This document shows positions 52,318-60,505 of a stretch of 64,000 nt of DNA, one piece after another; position 1 is the stretch's first letter, and each line of letters begins with the position of its first letter. The notes beneath the pieces were generated by a model. That model had not been told where the DNA came from. It searched no databases and worked only from the letters and a program-made list of their open reading frames with translations. Location: contig CALUPF010000033.1 of NCBI GenBank assembly GCA_944322545.1, positions 1 through 64,000 of the forward strand. Direction: 5' to 3'. The position numbers and the translations under genes are program-made. This DNA is from Candidatus Gastranaerophilales bacterium (lineage in GTDB: Bacteria; Cyanobacteriota; Vampirovibrionia; Gastranaerophilales; Gastranaerophilaceae).

Positions 52318-53694
52318 ATGAGTCAGGAAAATATTATTGAAGTTTGGAAAGATATTTTATCCATTTTGGAACAGGAAATTCCTAATTCCACTTTTTCAAC
52401 ATGGATTTTACCTTTAGAACCCCAGTATTATGATGAAAATAGCTTTGTTGTACATACAGGTCAAGGGCTTGCTCCAAGTATTTTAAGAAAAAATTATTCT
52501 GAAATCACATCTGCCATAAAACAAATTACGAATAAAGATTTAGAATTCAAAATTATTGTAGACGATGAGCTTGTCAAAAAATTTTCTAAAAAAGCAGCAA
52601 AAACAAAAGTTTCACAAACTCCACAAGAACAAACTTCAAACATTCCGAACTACGATAGTTTGACACAAATGCAATCTTCAAATTTAAATTTAAAATATAA
52701 ATTTGAAAATTTCGTAGTAGGTTCAAATAATAAACTCGCCTATGTTGCAGCACAAACTGTTGCACAAAAACCAGGAGAAAAATACAATCCGTTATACATA
52801 TATGGAGGCCCTGGGCTTGGTAAAACTCACATTATGCAAGCCATCGGACACTATATCATCAAAAACAGACCTGAACTAAAAGTTCTTTTTATAACAGCAG
52901 AAGAATTTGTGAATGATGTTGTAAATGCTCTTGCTAGAGGCGATGAAAAAACAAAAAAAATGAACAAATTTCGCAAAAAATACAGAGAATGCGATGTTTT
53001 GCTCATCGATGATATCCAATTAATTGCAGGAAAAACAAGAACAGAAGAAGAAGTATTCAATACATTCAACACTCTACATGGCTCAGGTAAGCAAATTGTT
53101 TTGACTTCTGACAGAACTCCAAAAGAAATCCCCTCACTATCAGAAAGACTTGTAAGTCGTTTTGAATGGGGCTTGATGGCAGACATACAGATTCCTGACA
53201 TAGAAACAAGAATGGCCATTTTAAGCAACCTAGCTAAAGATTCAAATATTACTGTTCCAAATAAGATAATTGAATTTTTAGCAGAAGTATATTCAAGTAA
53301 TATAAGAGAATTAGAAGGCGCTTTCAATAGAGTTACAGCATACGCTAGTATAAATGAAACAGAACTAACGCTTGAAAATGTAAAAAAAATAATCAATTAC
53401 AAAGAACAACTAAAAACATACTCTTTTGACGGAATTGTAGATGCAGTTGCATCTTATTACAACATATCTGTAAAAGACATAAAAGGAACAGGTCGTTCAG
53501 CTAAAATAGCTGAAGCAAGACAAGTTTCTATATACCTTTGTAGAGAATTAACTAAAGAAAGTTTCCCTGCCATTGGAGATTTCTTCGATAAAAAACATAC
53601 AACTATTTTATACTCATACGAAAAAATCAAAGAAGAGCTAAAACACAACAAAACCTTATCACTAACAGTTGACTCTATTTCTGAAAAAATCTAA
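52318..53694 (+). CDS. dnaA: Chromosomal replication initiator DnaA
   Basis: 458 residues. Domain I (about 1-85) opens VWKDILSILEQEIPNSTFSTWILPL. The AAA+ domain has Walker A YIYGGPGLGKTHIMQAI (about 160-176), Walker B CDVLLIDDIQLIAGK, and the arginine-finger box LSERLVSRFEWGL. Domain IV (about 365-458) has the helix-turn-helix, but its signature is DKKHTTILYSYEKI rather than the usual GRDHTTVLHA: Lys replaces the Asp before His, near residue 425. That residue contacts the DnaA box in Escherichia coli. dnaN is not downstream; instead dnaE converges, with stops 2 nt apart. Confidence 0.96.
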   Translation: MSQENIIEVWKDILSILEQEIPNSTFSTWILPLEPQYYDENSFVVHTGQGLAPSILRKNYSEITSAIKQITNKDLEFKIIVDDELVKKFSKKAAKTKVSQTPQEQTSNIPNYDSLTQMQSSNLNLKYKFENFVVGSNNKLAYVAAQTVAQKPGEKYNPLYIYGGPGLGKTHIMQAIGHYIIKNRPELKVLFITAEEFVNDVVNALARGDEKTKKMNKFRKKYRECDVLLIDDIQLIAGKTRTEEEVFNTFNTLHGSGKQIVLTSDRTPKEIPSLSERLVSRFEWGLMADIQIPDIETRMAILSNLAKDSNITVPNKIIEFLAEVYSSNIRELEGAFNRVTAYASINETELTLENVKKIINYKEQLKTYSFDGIVDAVASYYNISVKDIKGTGRSAKIAEARQVSIYLCRELTKESFPAIGDFFDKKHTTILYSYEKIKEELKHNKTLSLTVDSISEKI

Positions 53695-53696
53695 AT

Positions 53697-56600
53697 TTAT
53701 TCATCTAAAGATTTTATTCCAACTTCAATTTTTTCTGAAAAATTATTTGTAATAGCGTGCATAAGCTCGTTAGACGCATCAACCCAGAAGTTTGAACCAC
53801 AAAGAATTCTTACGTCTTTTTCTCCTTCAACGTCATTCTTTTCTTTCATTTTAATAACAACAGGATCCCCACCTTTGAAATGAGTCAAAACATCTTTCAA
53901 TCCGACCAATTCTTCAAAAGGCATATCACATTTAAGTGAGAGTGTGACAATATTACTGTTTTCAACCGCTTTTACAGAATCAACAATAATGTTGTATTGA
54001 TCCTCATCTCTTTTTTGAACTTTTCCTGAAATTATAACTTTTTTTTCTGACTCAATAAATGAATTATATTCAACTAAAGTTTTATGAAAAGCGACAAACT
54101 CTACTTTTCCTGTCAAATCTTCTATAACTCCAGCTTTTAAAAATTTAGTTGGATCTTTTTTCGTAGGAATTTGTCTTACTTGAGATAATAACCCACAAAC
54201 AGTCACAGACTTGTCATTTGGCATATCTTTTAACTCAGCAATATTATGAGTAGTCAAAAACGGAAGCTTGTCAATTATGCTAGAAAGAGGGTGACTTGTT
54301 ACATAAAATCCTAGATATTCTTTCTCAAAAGCTTGAATTTGTTTGTCATCAAACTCTTCATCACTTCCTGTTAATGTGTACGAATCTAAATCCAATCCAG
54401 CAACAGATGTCATACCTGAAAAAAGACTCGCTTGACCTAGCATTTTTGCTTCGTTTTGTCTTTTAGCCGCATTCATTAATGGCTCAAGATTTTCAATAAG
54501 TTGTTTTCTACTTTTTTCTATATTTGCAAATGCACCTGATTTGATAAGACTTTCAAGAGTTCTTGTATTTAATGCTTTTGTATCAATTCTTGTGCAAAAA
54601 TCATAAAGTGATTCAAATTCACCTTGTTCAGTTTTTCTTTCTTTTTCAATTAATTCAATTACACCTTCACCAACGTTTTTGATTGATGCGAGCCCAAAAC
54701 GAATGTTATTTCCATCAGGCGTAAATTTAGCATTAGATTTATTAATGTCTGGAGCTAATACCTTAATGCCCATTTTTTGACATTCACCAATGTATAACTG
54801 TGTTTTTTCCTGATCGTTTGAAACACTAGATAGCAAAGCTGACATATATTCAACGGGATAATGTGCTTTAAGATATGCTGTTTGATAAGCAACAAAAGCA
54901 TAAGCAGCAGAGTGACTTCTGTTAAAACAGTATGCAGCGAATTTTTCAATTTGTTCAAAAAGTTCTTCCGCTTTTTGCTGGGTCATTCCATGTTTTGCGG
55001 AGTTTTGAACGAACAAACCTTTTTGCTCAGCCATTTTTTCAAGCTGTTTTTTCCCCATCATACGACGTACGTTATCAGCTTGTCCTAGTGAATAATCAGC
55101 AAGAGTTTGGAAAATCTGCATAATCTGTTCTTGATATACAATTGTTCCATATGTATCTTTCAAAATTGGCTCAAGATCAGGATGAGCATATTCAATTTTT
55201 TGCTTACCATGTTTTCTTTGAACGAAATCATCAACCATGCCTGAGTTCAAAGGACCCGGCCTGAATAGCGCAACCAAAGCGCCTAAATCTTCAAAAACAG
55301 AAGGTTTTAAATCTTTTACAAGCTTTTTCATACCAGCAGATTCAAGCTGGAACACACCATCAGTATCACCTTTTTGCAACAGTTCAAAAGTAGCAGGATC
55401 ATCTAACGGAATGTTATTGATATCAACTTTTACACCTGTACGAGCCTCTATCATTTTTAGTGCACTATGGATGATAGTTAAGTTTCGAAGACCCAAAAAG
55501 TCCATTTTCAATAGACCAATATGCTCGTCTTCAATCATTGTGTATTCTGTTACAATCAAACCTTCTTTTGATGGTTCAACAGGTACAACATCTTCTAGTG
55601 GCATTTTCGAAATAATTACACCGGCTGCGTGCATACCTGTATTGTTTTTTAAACCTTCAATGGCTTTTGCCATATCCACAAGTTTTTTTACAGTAGGATC
55701 AGAATCATAAAGCTTTTTAAGCTCCATACCCTCTTTTAATGCATCATCAATTTTAACTTTAGGTTCACCGGGAATTAACTGTGCCCATTGGTTACTTTGT
55801 GCATATGGAATATCATATACTCTAGCAACTGATTTCATTGCATTTCTAGCTGCTAAAGTACCAAATGTGATAATCTGACAAACCTTATCTTCACCATATT
55901 TTTTAGTTACGTAATCGATAACCTCACCGCGACGTTCTACACAAAAATCGATATCGACATCGGGCATACTTACACGTTCTGGGTTTAAGAATCTTTCAAA
56001 CAACAGATTGTGACGAATAGGGTCTAAATCTGTAATTTCTAAAGCATAAGAAATCAAACTACCTGCCGCTGAACCACGGCCAGGTCCTACTGGAATATCA
56101 TTGCTTTTTGCATAGTGAATGAAATCAGATACAATCAAGAAATACTCAGCAAATCCCATTTTATTGATTACGCCAAGCTCATAGTCCATACGCTCTTTGA
56201 GTTTTGGTGTTAAACCACCATAGCGTTTTTTGATACCTTCTAGCGTTAAATATTCCAAATATGATTCAGATGTATGGTTAGGAGGAAGCTCAAAATAAGG
56301 AATGTGATATTTGCCCATTTCAATTATCAAATGGCATTTATCCGCAACTTCAACTGTATTTTTTATACACTCTTCAAATAAGTCTGCATCCATCCATCTG
56401 AAAGAATCTCTTAATTGTTCAGGTGTTTTTACATAAAATTCATTGTTAGGAAATCTAAATCTGTCTTGACTTTCTTTAAGAGAGTTTGTTTGGATACATA
56501 ACAAAGTGTCGTGCCAGTCTGCATCCTCTTTGTGAAGATAGTGACTGTCATTAGTAATGACCATTTTAATCCCAAGTTCTTTTGCTAGTTCAATAAGTCC

Positions 56601-57155
56601 AGGATTTGCTATTTTTTGCTTTTCTAAACCATGGTCTTGAAGCTCAATGTAATAATCATCACCAAAGAGATTTTTGTAAAACTTAGCAGCTTCATATGCA
56701 GCTTCTTTTTTACCTTGAATAAAACCTTGAGCTATCTCACCTTGCACACAAGCAGAAAGACAAATAAGACCCTCATGGTGCTTTTCAATTAGTTCATGGT
56801 TAATTCTTGGTTTGTAATACATCCCCTTACATTTTGCGATTGAAACGAGTTTAACCAGGTTTTTGTACCCAACTTGATCTTTTGCAATCAAAACTAAGTG
56901 ATAAGGATGTGTCTTGGCTGGATTTTTCTCAGTGATATCACCATCGTACACGTAAAACTCACAACCAATAAGAGGCTTTAATCCGGCACTTTTTGCCTCT
57001 TCATACATTTGAATAGCACCATACATATTACCATGGTCAGTCAAAGCAACAGCTGGCATGTCATTTTCTTTTGCAAATTTGCAAAGTTCTTTTATCCTGA
57101 TTGCTCCATCTAACAAGCTGTTTTCGGTGTGTAAGTGTAACGGTACGTATTGCAT
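53697..57155 (-). CDS. dnaE: DNA polymerase III subunit alpha
   Basis: 1152 residues from the second ATG (57155), which has AGGGG at 6 nt; the first, at 57161, has it touching. The PHP domain opens YVPLHLHTENSLLDGAIRIKELC, with ALTDHGNMYGAI. The polymerase core has PVGPGRGSAAGSLISYALEITDLDPIRHNLLFERFLNPERVSMPDVDIDFC with catalytic Asp residues, FGTLAARNAMKSVARVYDIP, and GVFQLESAGMK. The C-terminal HhH and OB-fold region follows (VTVCGLLSQVRQIPTKKDPTKFLKAGVIEDLTG). It is the main replicative polymerase. Its stop lies 2 nt from that of dnaA. Confidence 0.97.
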   Translation of the reverse strand: MQYVPLHLHTENSLLDGAIRIKELCKFAKENDMPAVALTDHGNMYGAIQMYEEAKSAGLKPLIGCEFYVYDGDITEKNPAKTHPYHLVLIAKDQVGYKNLVKLVSIAKCKGMYYKPRINHELIEKHHEGLICLSACVQGEIAQGFIQGKKEAAYEAAKFYKNLFGDDYYIELQDHGLEKQKIANPGLIELAKELGIKMVITNDSHYLHKEDADWHDTLLCIQTNSLKESQDRFRFPNNEFYVKTPEQLRDSFRWMDADLFEECIKNTVEVADKCHLIIEMGKYHIPYFELPPNHTSESYLEYLTLEGIKKRYGGLTPKLKERMDYELGVINKMGFAEYFLIVSDFIHYAKSNDIPVGPGRGSAAGSLISYALEITDLDPIRHNLLFERFLNPERVSMPDVDIDFCVERRGEVIDYVTKKYGEDKVCQIITFGTLAARNAMKSVARVYDIPYAQSNQWAQLIPGEPKVKIDDALKEGMELKKLYDSDPTVKKLVDMAKAIEGLKNNTGMHAAGVIISKMPLEDVVPVEPSKEGLIVTEYTMIEDEHIGLLKMDFLGLRNLTIIHSALKMIEARTGVKVDINNIPLDDPATFELLQKGDTDGVFQLESAGMKKLVKDLKPSVFEDLGALVALFRPGPLNSGMVDDFVQRKHGKQKIEYAHPDLEPILKDTYGTIVYQEQIMQIFQTLADYSLGQADNVRRMMGKKQLEKMAEQKGLFVQNSAKHGMTQQKAEELFEQIEKFAAYCFNRSHSAAYAFVAYQTAYLKAHYPVEYMSALLSSVSNDQEKTQLYIGECQKMGIKVLAPDINKSNAKFTPDGNNIRFGLASIKNVGEGVIELIEKERKTEQGEFESLYDFCTRIDTKALNTRTLESLIKSGAFANIEKSRKQLIENLEPLMNAAKRQNEAKMLGQASLFSGMTSVAGLDLDSYTLTGSDEEFDDKQIQAFEKEYLGFYVTSHPLSSIIDKLPFLTTHNIAELKDMPNDKSVTVCGLLSQVRQIPTKKDPTKFLKAGVIEDLTGKVEFVAFHKTLVEYNSFIESEKKVIISGKVQKRDEDQYNIIVDSVKAVENSNIVTLSLKCDMPFEELVGLKDVLTHFKGGDPVVIKMKEKNDVEGEKDVRILCGSNFWVDASNELMHAITNNFSEKIEVGIKSLDE

Positions 57156-57327
57156 TTCCATCCCCTGTCTACAATAACTATTTAAACATATAAGAAGATG
57201 TTTTTCAGCAGTTTATTATGAAACGTAAATTCTATATTTAAATTTTGTAAACTTTGTTAAAAAACTGGCAATTTTATTAATTCACATGTTTTTATCTAGA
57301 TATAGAGTTTTAGTTTAAAGGAAAAGC

Positions 57328-57747
57328 ATGGACAAATTCAAAATACCAGCACTGAATTTCTTCCAACAACCTGTACAACAAATAGGTGCAGTCGGAACAC
57401 AACGCACAGCAGGTACACAAGCTGCAGGCGGCTCGTTTGGTGTTTCTGGTGGTTCTGCTGTTGATAGAGAATTAGCAGATATGAAAAGATTCATCCCTGC
57501 TTATAAAGGAACAGATGAGTTCCGAACTAACAACATAGAAGCAGGTGCAAAACCAATAAGTTCAGTCGGAACGCAACGCACAGCCGGTACACAAACTGTA
57601 GGCGGTTCGTTCGGTGTTTATGGTGGTTCTGCTGTTGATAGAGAATTAGCAGATATGAAAAGATTCATCCCTGCTTATAATGGCACAGGTGAATTGCAAC
57701 CTAACAACGCAGAAGCAAGTGCAAAATTGGGAATGCTTTATGCTTAA
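57328..57747 (+). CDS. Hypothetical protein with two near-identical 58-residue repeats
   Basis: 139 residues, not recognised. After MDKFKIPALNFFQQPVQQIG come two copies of a 58-residue unit beginning VGTQRTAGTQ and containing GGSFGV-x-GGSAVDRELADMKRFIPAY. A short tail (KLGMLYA) follows. Gly-, Ala- and Thr-rich, no membrane segment or signal peptide. An AAAGGAAAAG ribosome site is present. Its TAA and the stop of the convergent gene lie in one small hairpin. The repeat differs at few bases, so it is a recent duplication. Confidence 0.68.
   Translation: MDKFKIPALNFFQQPVQQIGAVGTQRTAGTQAAGGSFGVSGGSAVDRELADMKRFIPAYKGTDEFRTNNIEAGAKPISSVGTQRTAGTQTVGGSFGVYGGSAVDRELADMKRFIPAYNGTGELQPNNAEASAKLGMLYA
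57391..57738 (+). repeat. Tandem direct repeat, period 174 bp, two copies
   Basis: Copy 1 at 57391-57564 and copy 2 at 57565-57738 start with GTCGGAAC-x-CAACGCACAGC. The span coding GGSAVDRELADMKRFIPAY is identical in DNA as well as protein, and elsewhere the copies differ at scattered positions. It keeps the reading frame (58 codons). Confidence 0.9.
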
Positions 57748-57758
57748 TAGTTAAGCAT
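57740..57758. terminator. Small palindrome holding both stop codons of a convergent pair
   Basis: ATGCTTAA-TAG-TTAAGCAT, 8-bp stem and 3-nt loop. The stops of the 57328 gene (TAA 57745-57747) and the 57751 gene (TTA 57751-57753) lie in it. T-tails are weak, so its action as terminator is uncertain. Confidence 0.35.
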
Positions 57759-58020
57759 TGTGTCTTTTAACTTTAAACTGTTTGATAAAATCGGAAGCTT
57801 TTTTTAAAATGCTTTCGTTTTCGTCATTTATTGATTCTTCCGGCACAAAAACATCATTTTCGTCAGTTGATTGAAAAACATCTATTTCATCTTCTTTTTT
57901 CTTTTTTTCTTTATTTTGACGTTTAAAATAGCCCAAATTACCACCGCCACCGTTGTTGCGCATGCTTTGAGCTTCTTGTATTCCGAATTTCGGGCTAGGA
58001 CCATTAATTCCGAAAGACAT
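57751..58020 (-). CDS. Small hypothetical charged protein
   Basis: 89 residues, not recognised. Start MSFGINGPSPKFGIQEAQSMRNN, then a Gly run, a Lys/Glu stretch (KRQNKEKKKKEDEIDVFQ) and an acidic middle (STDENDVFVPEESINDENES), ending in a basic helix (FIKQFKVKRHN). It is probably largely disordered. The N-terminal INGPSPKFG resembles the short motif of other hypothetical proteins here. Confidence 0.6.
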   Translation of the reverse strand: MSFGINGPSPKFGIQEAQSMRNNGGGGNLGYFKRQNKEKKKKEDEIDVFQSTDENDVFVPEESINDENESILKKASDFIKQFKVKRHNA

Positions 58021-58330
58021 TTTTTACTCTATTCTATTCATTAGTGACACAGAGAAGAAAATTTATCTATCTATATTATATACTATTTTTGTAGCAAATG
58101 TAACCCCATGTCCCTACTGCATTTACAGGAATTTTTAAAACTTCTGTCACCGGTCAAAATATTATAATTCTAAAATTTAAATAGCCCTAAAAGGTAACCG
58201 TTTTTGGCAATGTTTTTTTGAAGGTTTCACCGTAATAATGCAACATAAGATGTTAATTATCGTAAATTAGATTTCAATAAAAAAAATGAGAAGAAATCTA
58301 ATTACAGTTTGTTTAATTAAGGAGGGAAAG
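58021..58330. other. 310-base intergenic region before the SLH gene
   Basis: No gene is seen. It holds the start region of the divergent 57751 gene and the long leader of the SLH gene, with an 11-bp inverted repeat (58265-58303). No convincing -35/-10 pair was found, although TTGAAG and several TAATA-like boxes occur near 58204-58251. Confidence 0.6.
58265..58303 (+). promoter_or_regulatory. Leader hairpin of the SLH-protein mRNA
   Basis: AATTAGATTTC (58265-58275) and GAAATCTAATT (58293-58303) are perfect complements with a 17-nt loop, ending 27 nt before the ATG and upstream of a strong GGAGGG site. A stabilising or regulatory 5' hairpin is likely for a highly expressed surface protein. Confidence 0.5.
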
Positions 58331-60436
58331 ATGACGATTAACAAACTTACACTTGCCGCAGTCTTAACAATAGGCTTGATGGCAGGTTCAATGAATTCGG
58401 GGATTGCTAGCAATGTAGATATTTCCAATTTAGATATGTCAAAACTTGCAGCTTGCCCGTTATCAGGATGTCAAGCTGATGTCACACCAGATACAGCAGT
58501 TTGTCCTTGCGCACCTGAACAACAAAATGACTGTGGCTGCAGCACAGGTGCTGCTGCACCATGTAACACATGTGCGCCGGTAGATCCTTGCAATCCTTGC
58601 GAAGCTGCTGCTCCTGCTTGTGATTGTCAACCTGTTGTACAATCTGTATGTGCTTCTCAAATCGATGGAAAATCAATGGCAAAACAACACTATGCATATC
58701 CTGCAAATGTATATTCTGACACTCAAGCTGTTGGTTCTCCAGCAAACAGCGTTATTATCGGAGAAAGCCCAAACTGTGGATGTCCAATTGCTCCATCACA
58801 AGGCGTAATGGTATCTGACCTACCAACTTGTGGCTGTGATTGTGGAGAAGGAATCACAACAGGTGCAGCATCTAACTTACCAGTTTTAGGTCCAAACATG
58901 ATGAATCTAAATGACATGATGACAGGTGGTGCTGCTCCTATCGCTAGTGGAACTTGTCCTGTTGATATGCAAACATCATCAGGAATGGAAGTTATTAAAC
59001 GTACAATAGTTCCATATAACCCACCAATCACAGGCGCTGCTGCTCCAATTACTGGCGCTTCATCTTTTGAAGATGTACCATCAGGATTCTGGGCAGGATG
59101 CGACATCAATCTTTTAGCAGAAAATAAAGTTGTTGCAGGCTATCCAGACAGAACTTTCAAACCTAACTTACCTGTAACACGTGCTGAAATTGCCTCTATG
59201 GCAGTAAATGGTTTCAACTTAAGAAGCTGCGGATGTCCTCATAAAACTTTCAAAGACGTACCTGCTGATCACTGGGCAAACAATGCTATCAACACAGCAG
59301 TTGCTAATGGAATAATGGACGGATATCCAGGAGATATGTTCAAACCTAACAAACCTGTAACACGTGCTGAAGCAATGGTAACACTTGCAAAAGGCATTCC
59401 TTGCGAAATGGATAACTGTAAAGCCGATGAAATCTTAAGCAAATTCTGCGACGGAAACAAAGTTCCATCTTGGGCAAAAATTCCTGTTGCTAAAGCAATT
59501 GAATCAGGCGCATTGAACGATGTTCCAAATCCAAATGAAATCCAAGCCTGCAAAGATGCAAGCCGTGCTGATGTCGCATCAATGTTAGAAGCAGTAAGAT
59601 GTGCTATGGGATATTCTAAAAAAGATGTAGCATATACAACTCCTGATTGTGGATGCACTGGTGGTGCTGCATTTATGGCAAAAGACGAAGTTGTAACTAT
59701 TCCTACACTTTGTCTAAAATTTGAAGACGAAATCAGTGCAAAATCTGCAACTATCGGCGACAGATTCGCTGCAAAAACAACAGAAGCTGTAACAATCAAC
59801 GGACAAACATTCCCTGCTGGTTCTAATGTATATGGTAAAGTTACAGAAGTTGAAAGACCAACAGGCAACTGTAAAGGTGGTTTAAAACTTTCATTCGAAA
59901 GAATACAATGCCACAGCTGCAAAGCTGATTTGCCACAACAAGTATTAACTGCTCAAGTTAAAAATGACAAAAAACCTAACTTCCTAGCTAGAGCGGTAGA
60001 AATGCCATTTAACTGGGTAGGCAGCATTGTTGGTACAGTAGGCAGAACCGTAGGTGGTGCTATCATTGCAGCTGGTAACGCAGCTGAACACGTAACTGAC
60101 GGCGTTGGTCTTGCTTTCGGCGAAACTCTACAAGGAGAACTTCCAGCAGCAGGAAGAAGCTTAATGGACTCAACAAAAGCTCTTGTTAAAGCTCCTGTTG
60201 ACTTAACAAGAACAGCCCTTTCTGGAACATTGGGCTTGTTACAAACAACAGGCGACGAAGTTGCATACCTAGTTGACCCTAAAGGCAACAGAGTAACTTC
60301 AGTTAACCCTAGAGAAAATATCACAATTGCATTTGGCTGCAACTCTTGCACAGGATGCGCTGCTCCTGTACAAAATTGCGACCCTTGCGCAAAACCAGCT
60401 CCTTGCGATTGCGACAATGACTGCGGATGCAAGTAA
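58331..60436 (+). CDS. Secreted, cysteine-rich protein with three SLH domains
   Basis: 701 residues from the ATG at 58331, which has GGAGGG 6 nt upstream; an ATG at 58286 lacks a site. The signal peptide is KLTLAAVLTIGLMAGSMNSGIAS. An N-terminal Cys-rich part follows (about 30-110: CGCSTGAAAPCNTCAPVDPC and others). Three SLH repeats come next: FEDVPSGFWAGCDINLLAENKVVAGYPDRTFKPNLPVTRAEIASM, FKDVPADHWANNAINTAVANGIMDGYPGDMFKPNKPVTRAEAM, and a weaker third starting VPSWAKIPVAKAIESGAL. A beta-rich domain follows, with TFPAGSNVYGKVTEVE, and the C-terminus is again Cys-rich (NSCTGCAAPVQNCDPCAK). SLH binds peptidoglycan-linked polymers. It is probably an abundant surface or periplasmic protein. Confidence 0.88.
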   Translation: MTINKLTLAAVLTIGLMAGSMNSGIASNVDISNLDMSKLAACPLSGCQADVTPDTAVCPCAPEQQNDCGCSTGAAAPCNTCAPVDPCNPCEAAAPACDCQPVVQSVCASQIDGKSMAKQHYAYPANVYSDTQAVGSPANSVIIGESPNCGCPIAPSQGVMVSDLPTCGCDCGEGITTGAASNLPVLGPNMMNLNDMMTGGAAPIASGTCPVDMQTSSGMEVIKRTIVPYNPPITGAAAPITGASSFEDVPSGFWAGCDINLLAENKVVAGYPDRTFKPNLPVTRAEIASMAVNGFNLRSCGCPHKTFKDVPADHWANNAINTAVANGIMDGYPGDMFKPNKPVTRAEAMVTLAKGIPCEMDNCKADEILSKFCDGNKVPSWAKIPVAKAIESGALNDVPNPNEIQACKDASRADVASMLEAVRCAMGYSKKDVAYTTPDCGCTGGAAFMAKDEVVTIPTLCLKFEDEISAKSATIGDRFAAKTTEAVTINGQTFPAGSNVYGKVTEVERPTGNCKGGLKLSFERIQCHSCKADLPQQVLTAQVKNDKKPNFLARAVEMPFNWVGSIVGTVGRTVGGAIIAAGNAAEHVTDGVGLAFGETLQGELPAAGRSLMDSTKALVKAPVDLTRTALSGTLGLLQTTGDEVAYLVDPKGNRVTSVNPRENITIAFGCNSCTGCAAPVQNCDPCAKPAPCDCDNDCGCK

Positions 60437-60462
60437 GTAGTTAACACTTGTTACCTAACCTC

Positions 60463-60504
60463 AAAAGGGCGTGGCTTTATTTTAAAGTCGCGCTCTTTTT
60501 TTTT
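60463..60504 (+). terminator. Rho-independent terminator of the SLH gene
   Basis: 16-position stem with G-U pairs (60463-60478 with 60484-60499), a 5-nt loop and a run of nine T. Confidence 0.88.
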
Positions 60505-60505
60505 G

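Noticed and set aside
52851..53396. 181-codon minus-strand ORF inside dnaA
   Set aside because: Lies wholly antisense to the AAA+ domain of dnaA; its composition (Ser, Leu, Phe) is that of a mirror frame.
59269..59922. 217-codon minus-strand ORF inside the SLH gene
   Set aside because: Antisense shadow of conserved SLH repeats, with no ribosome site.
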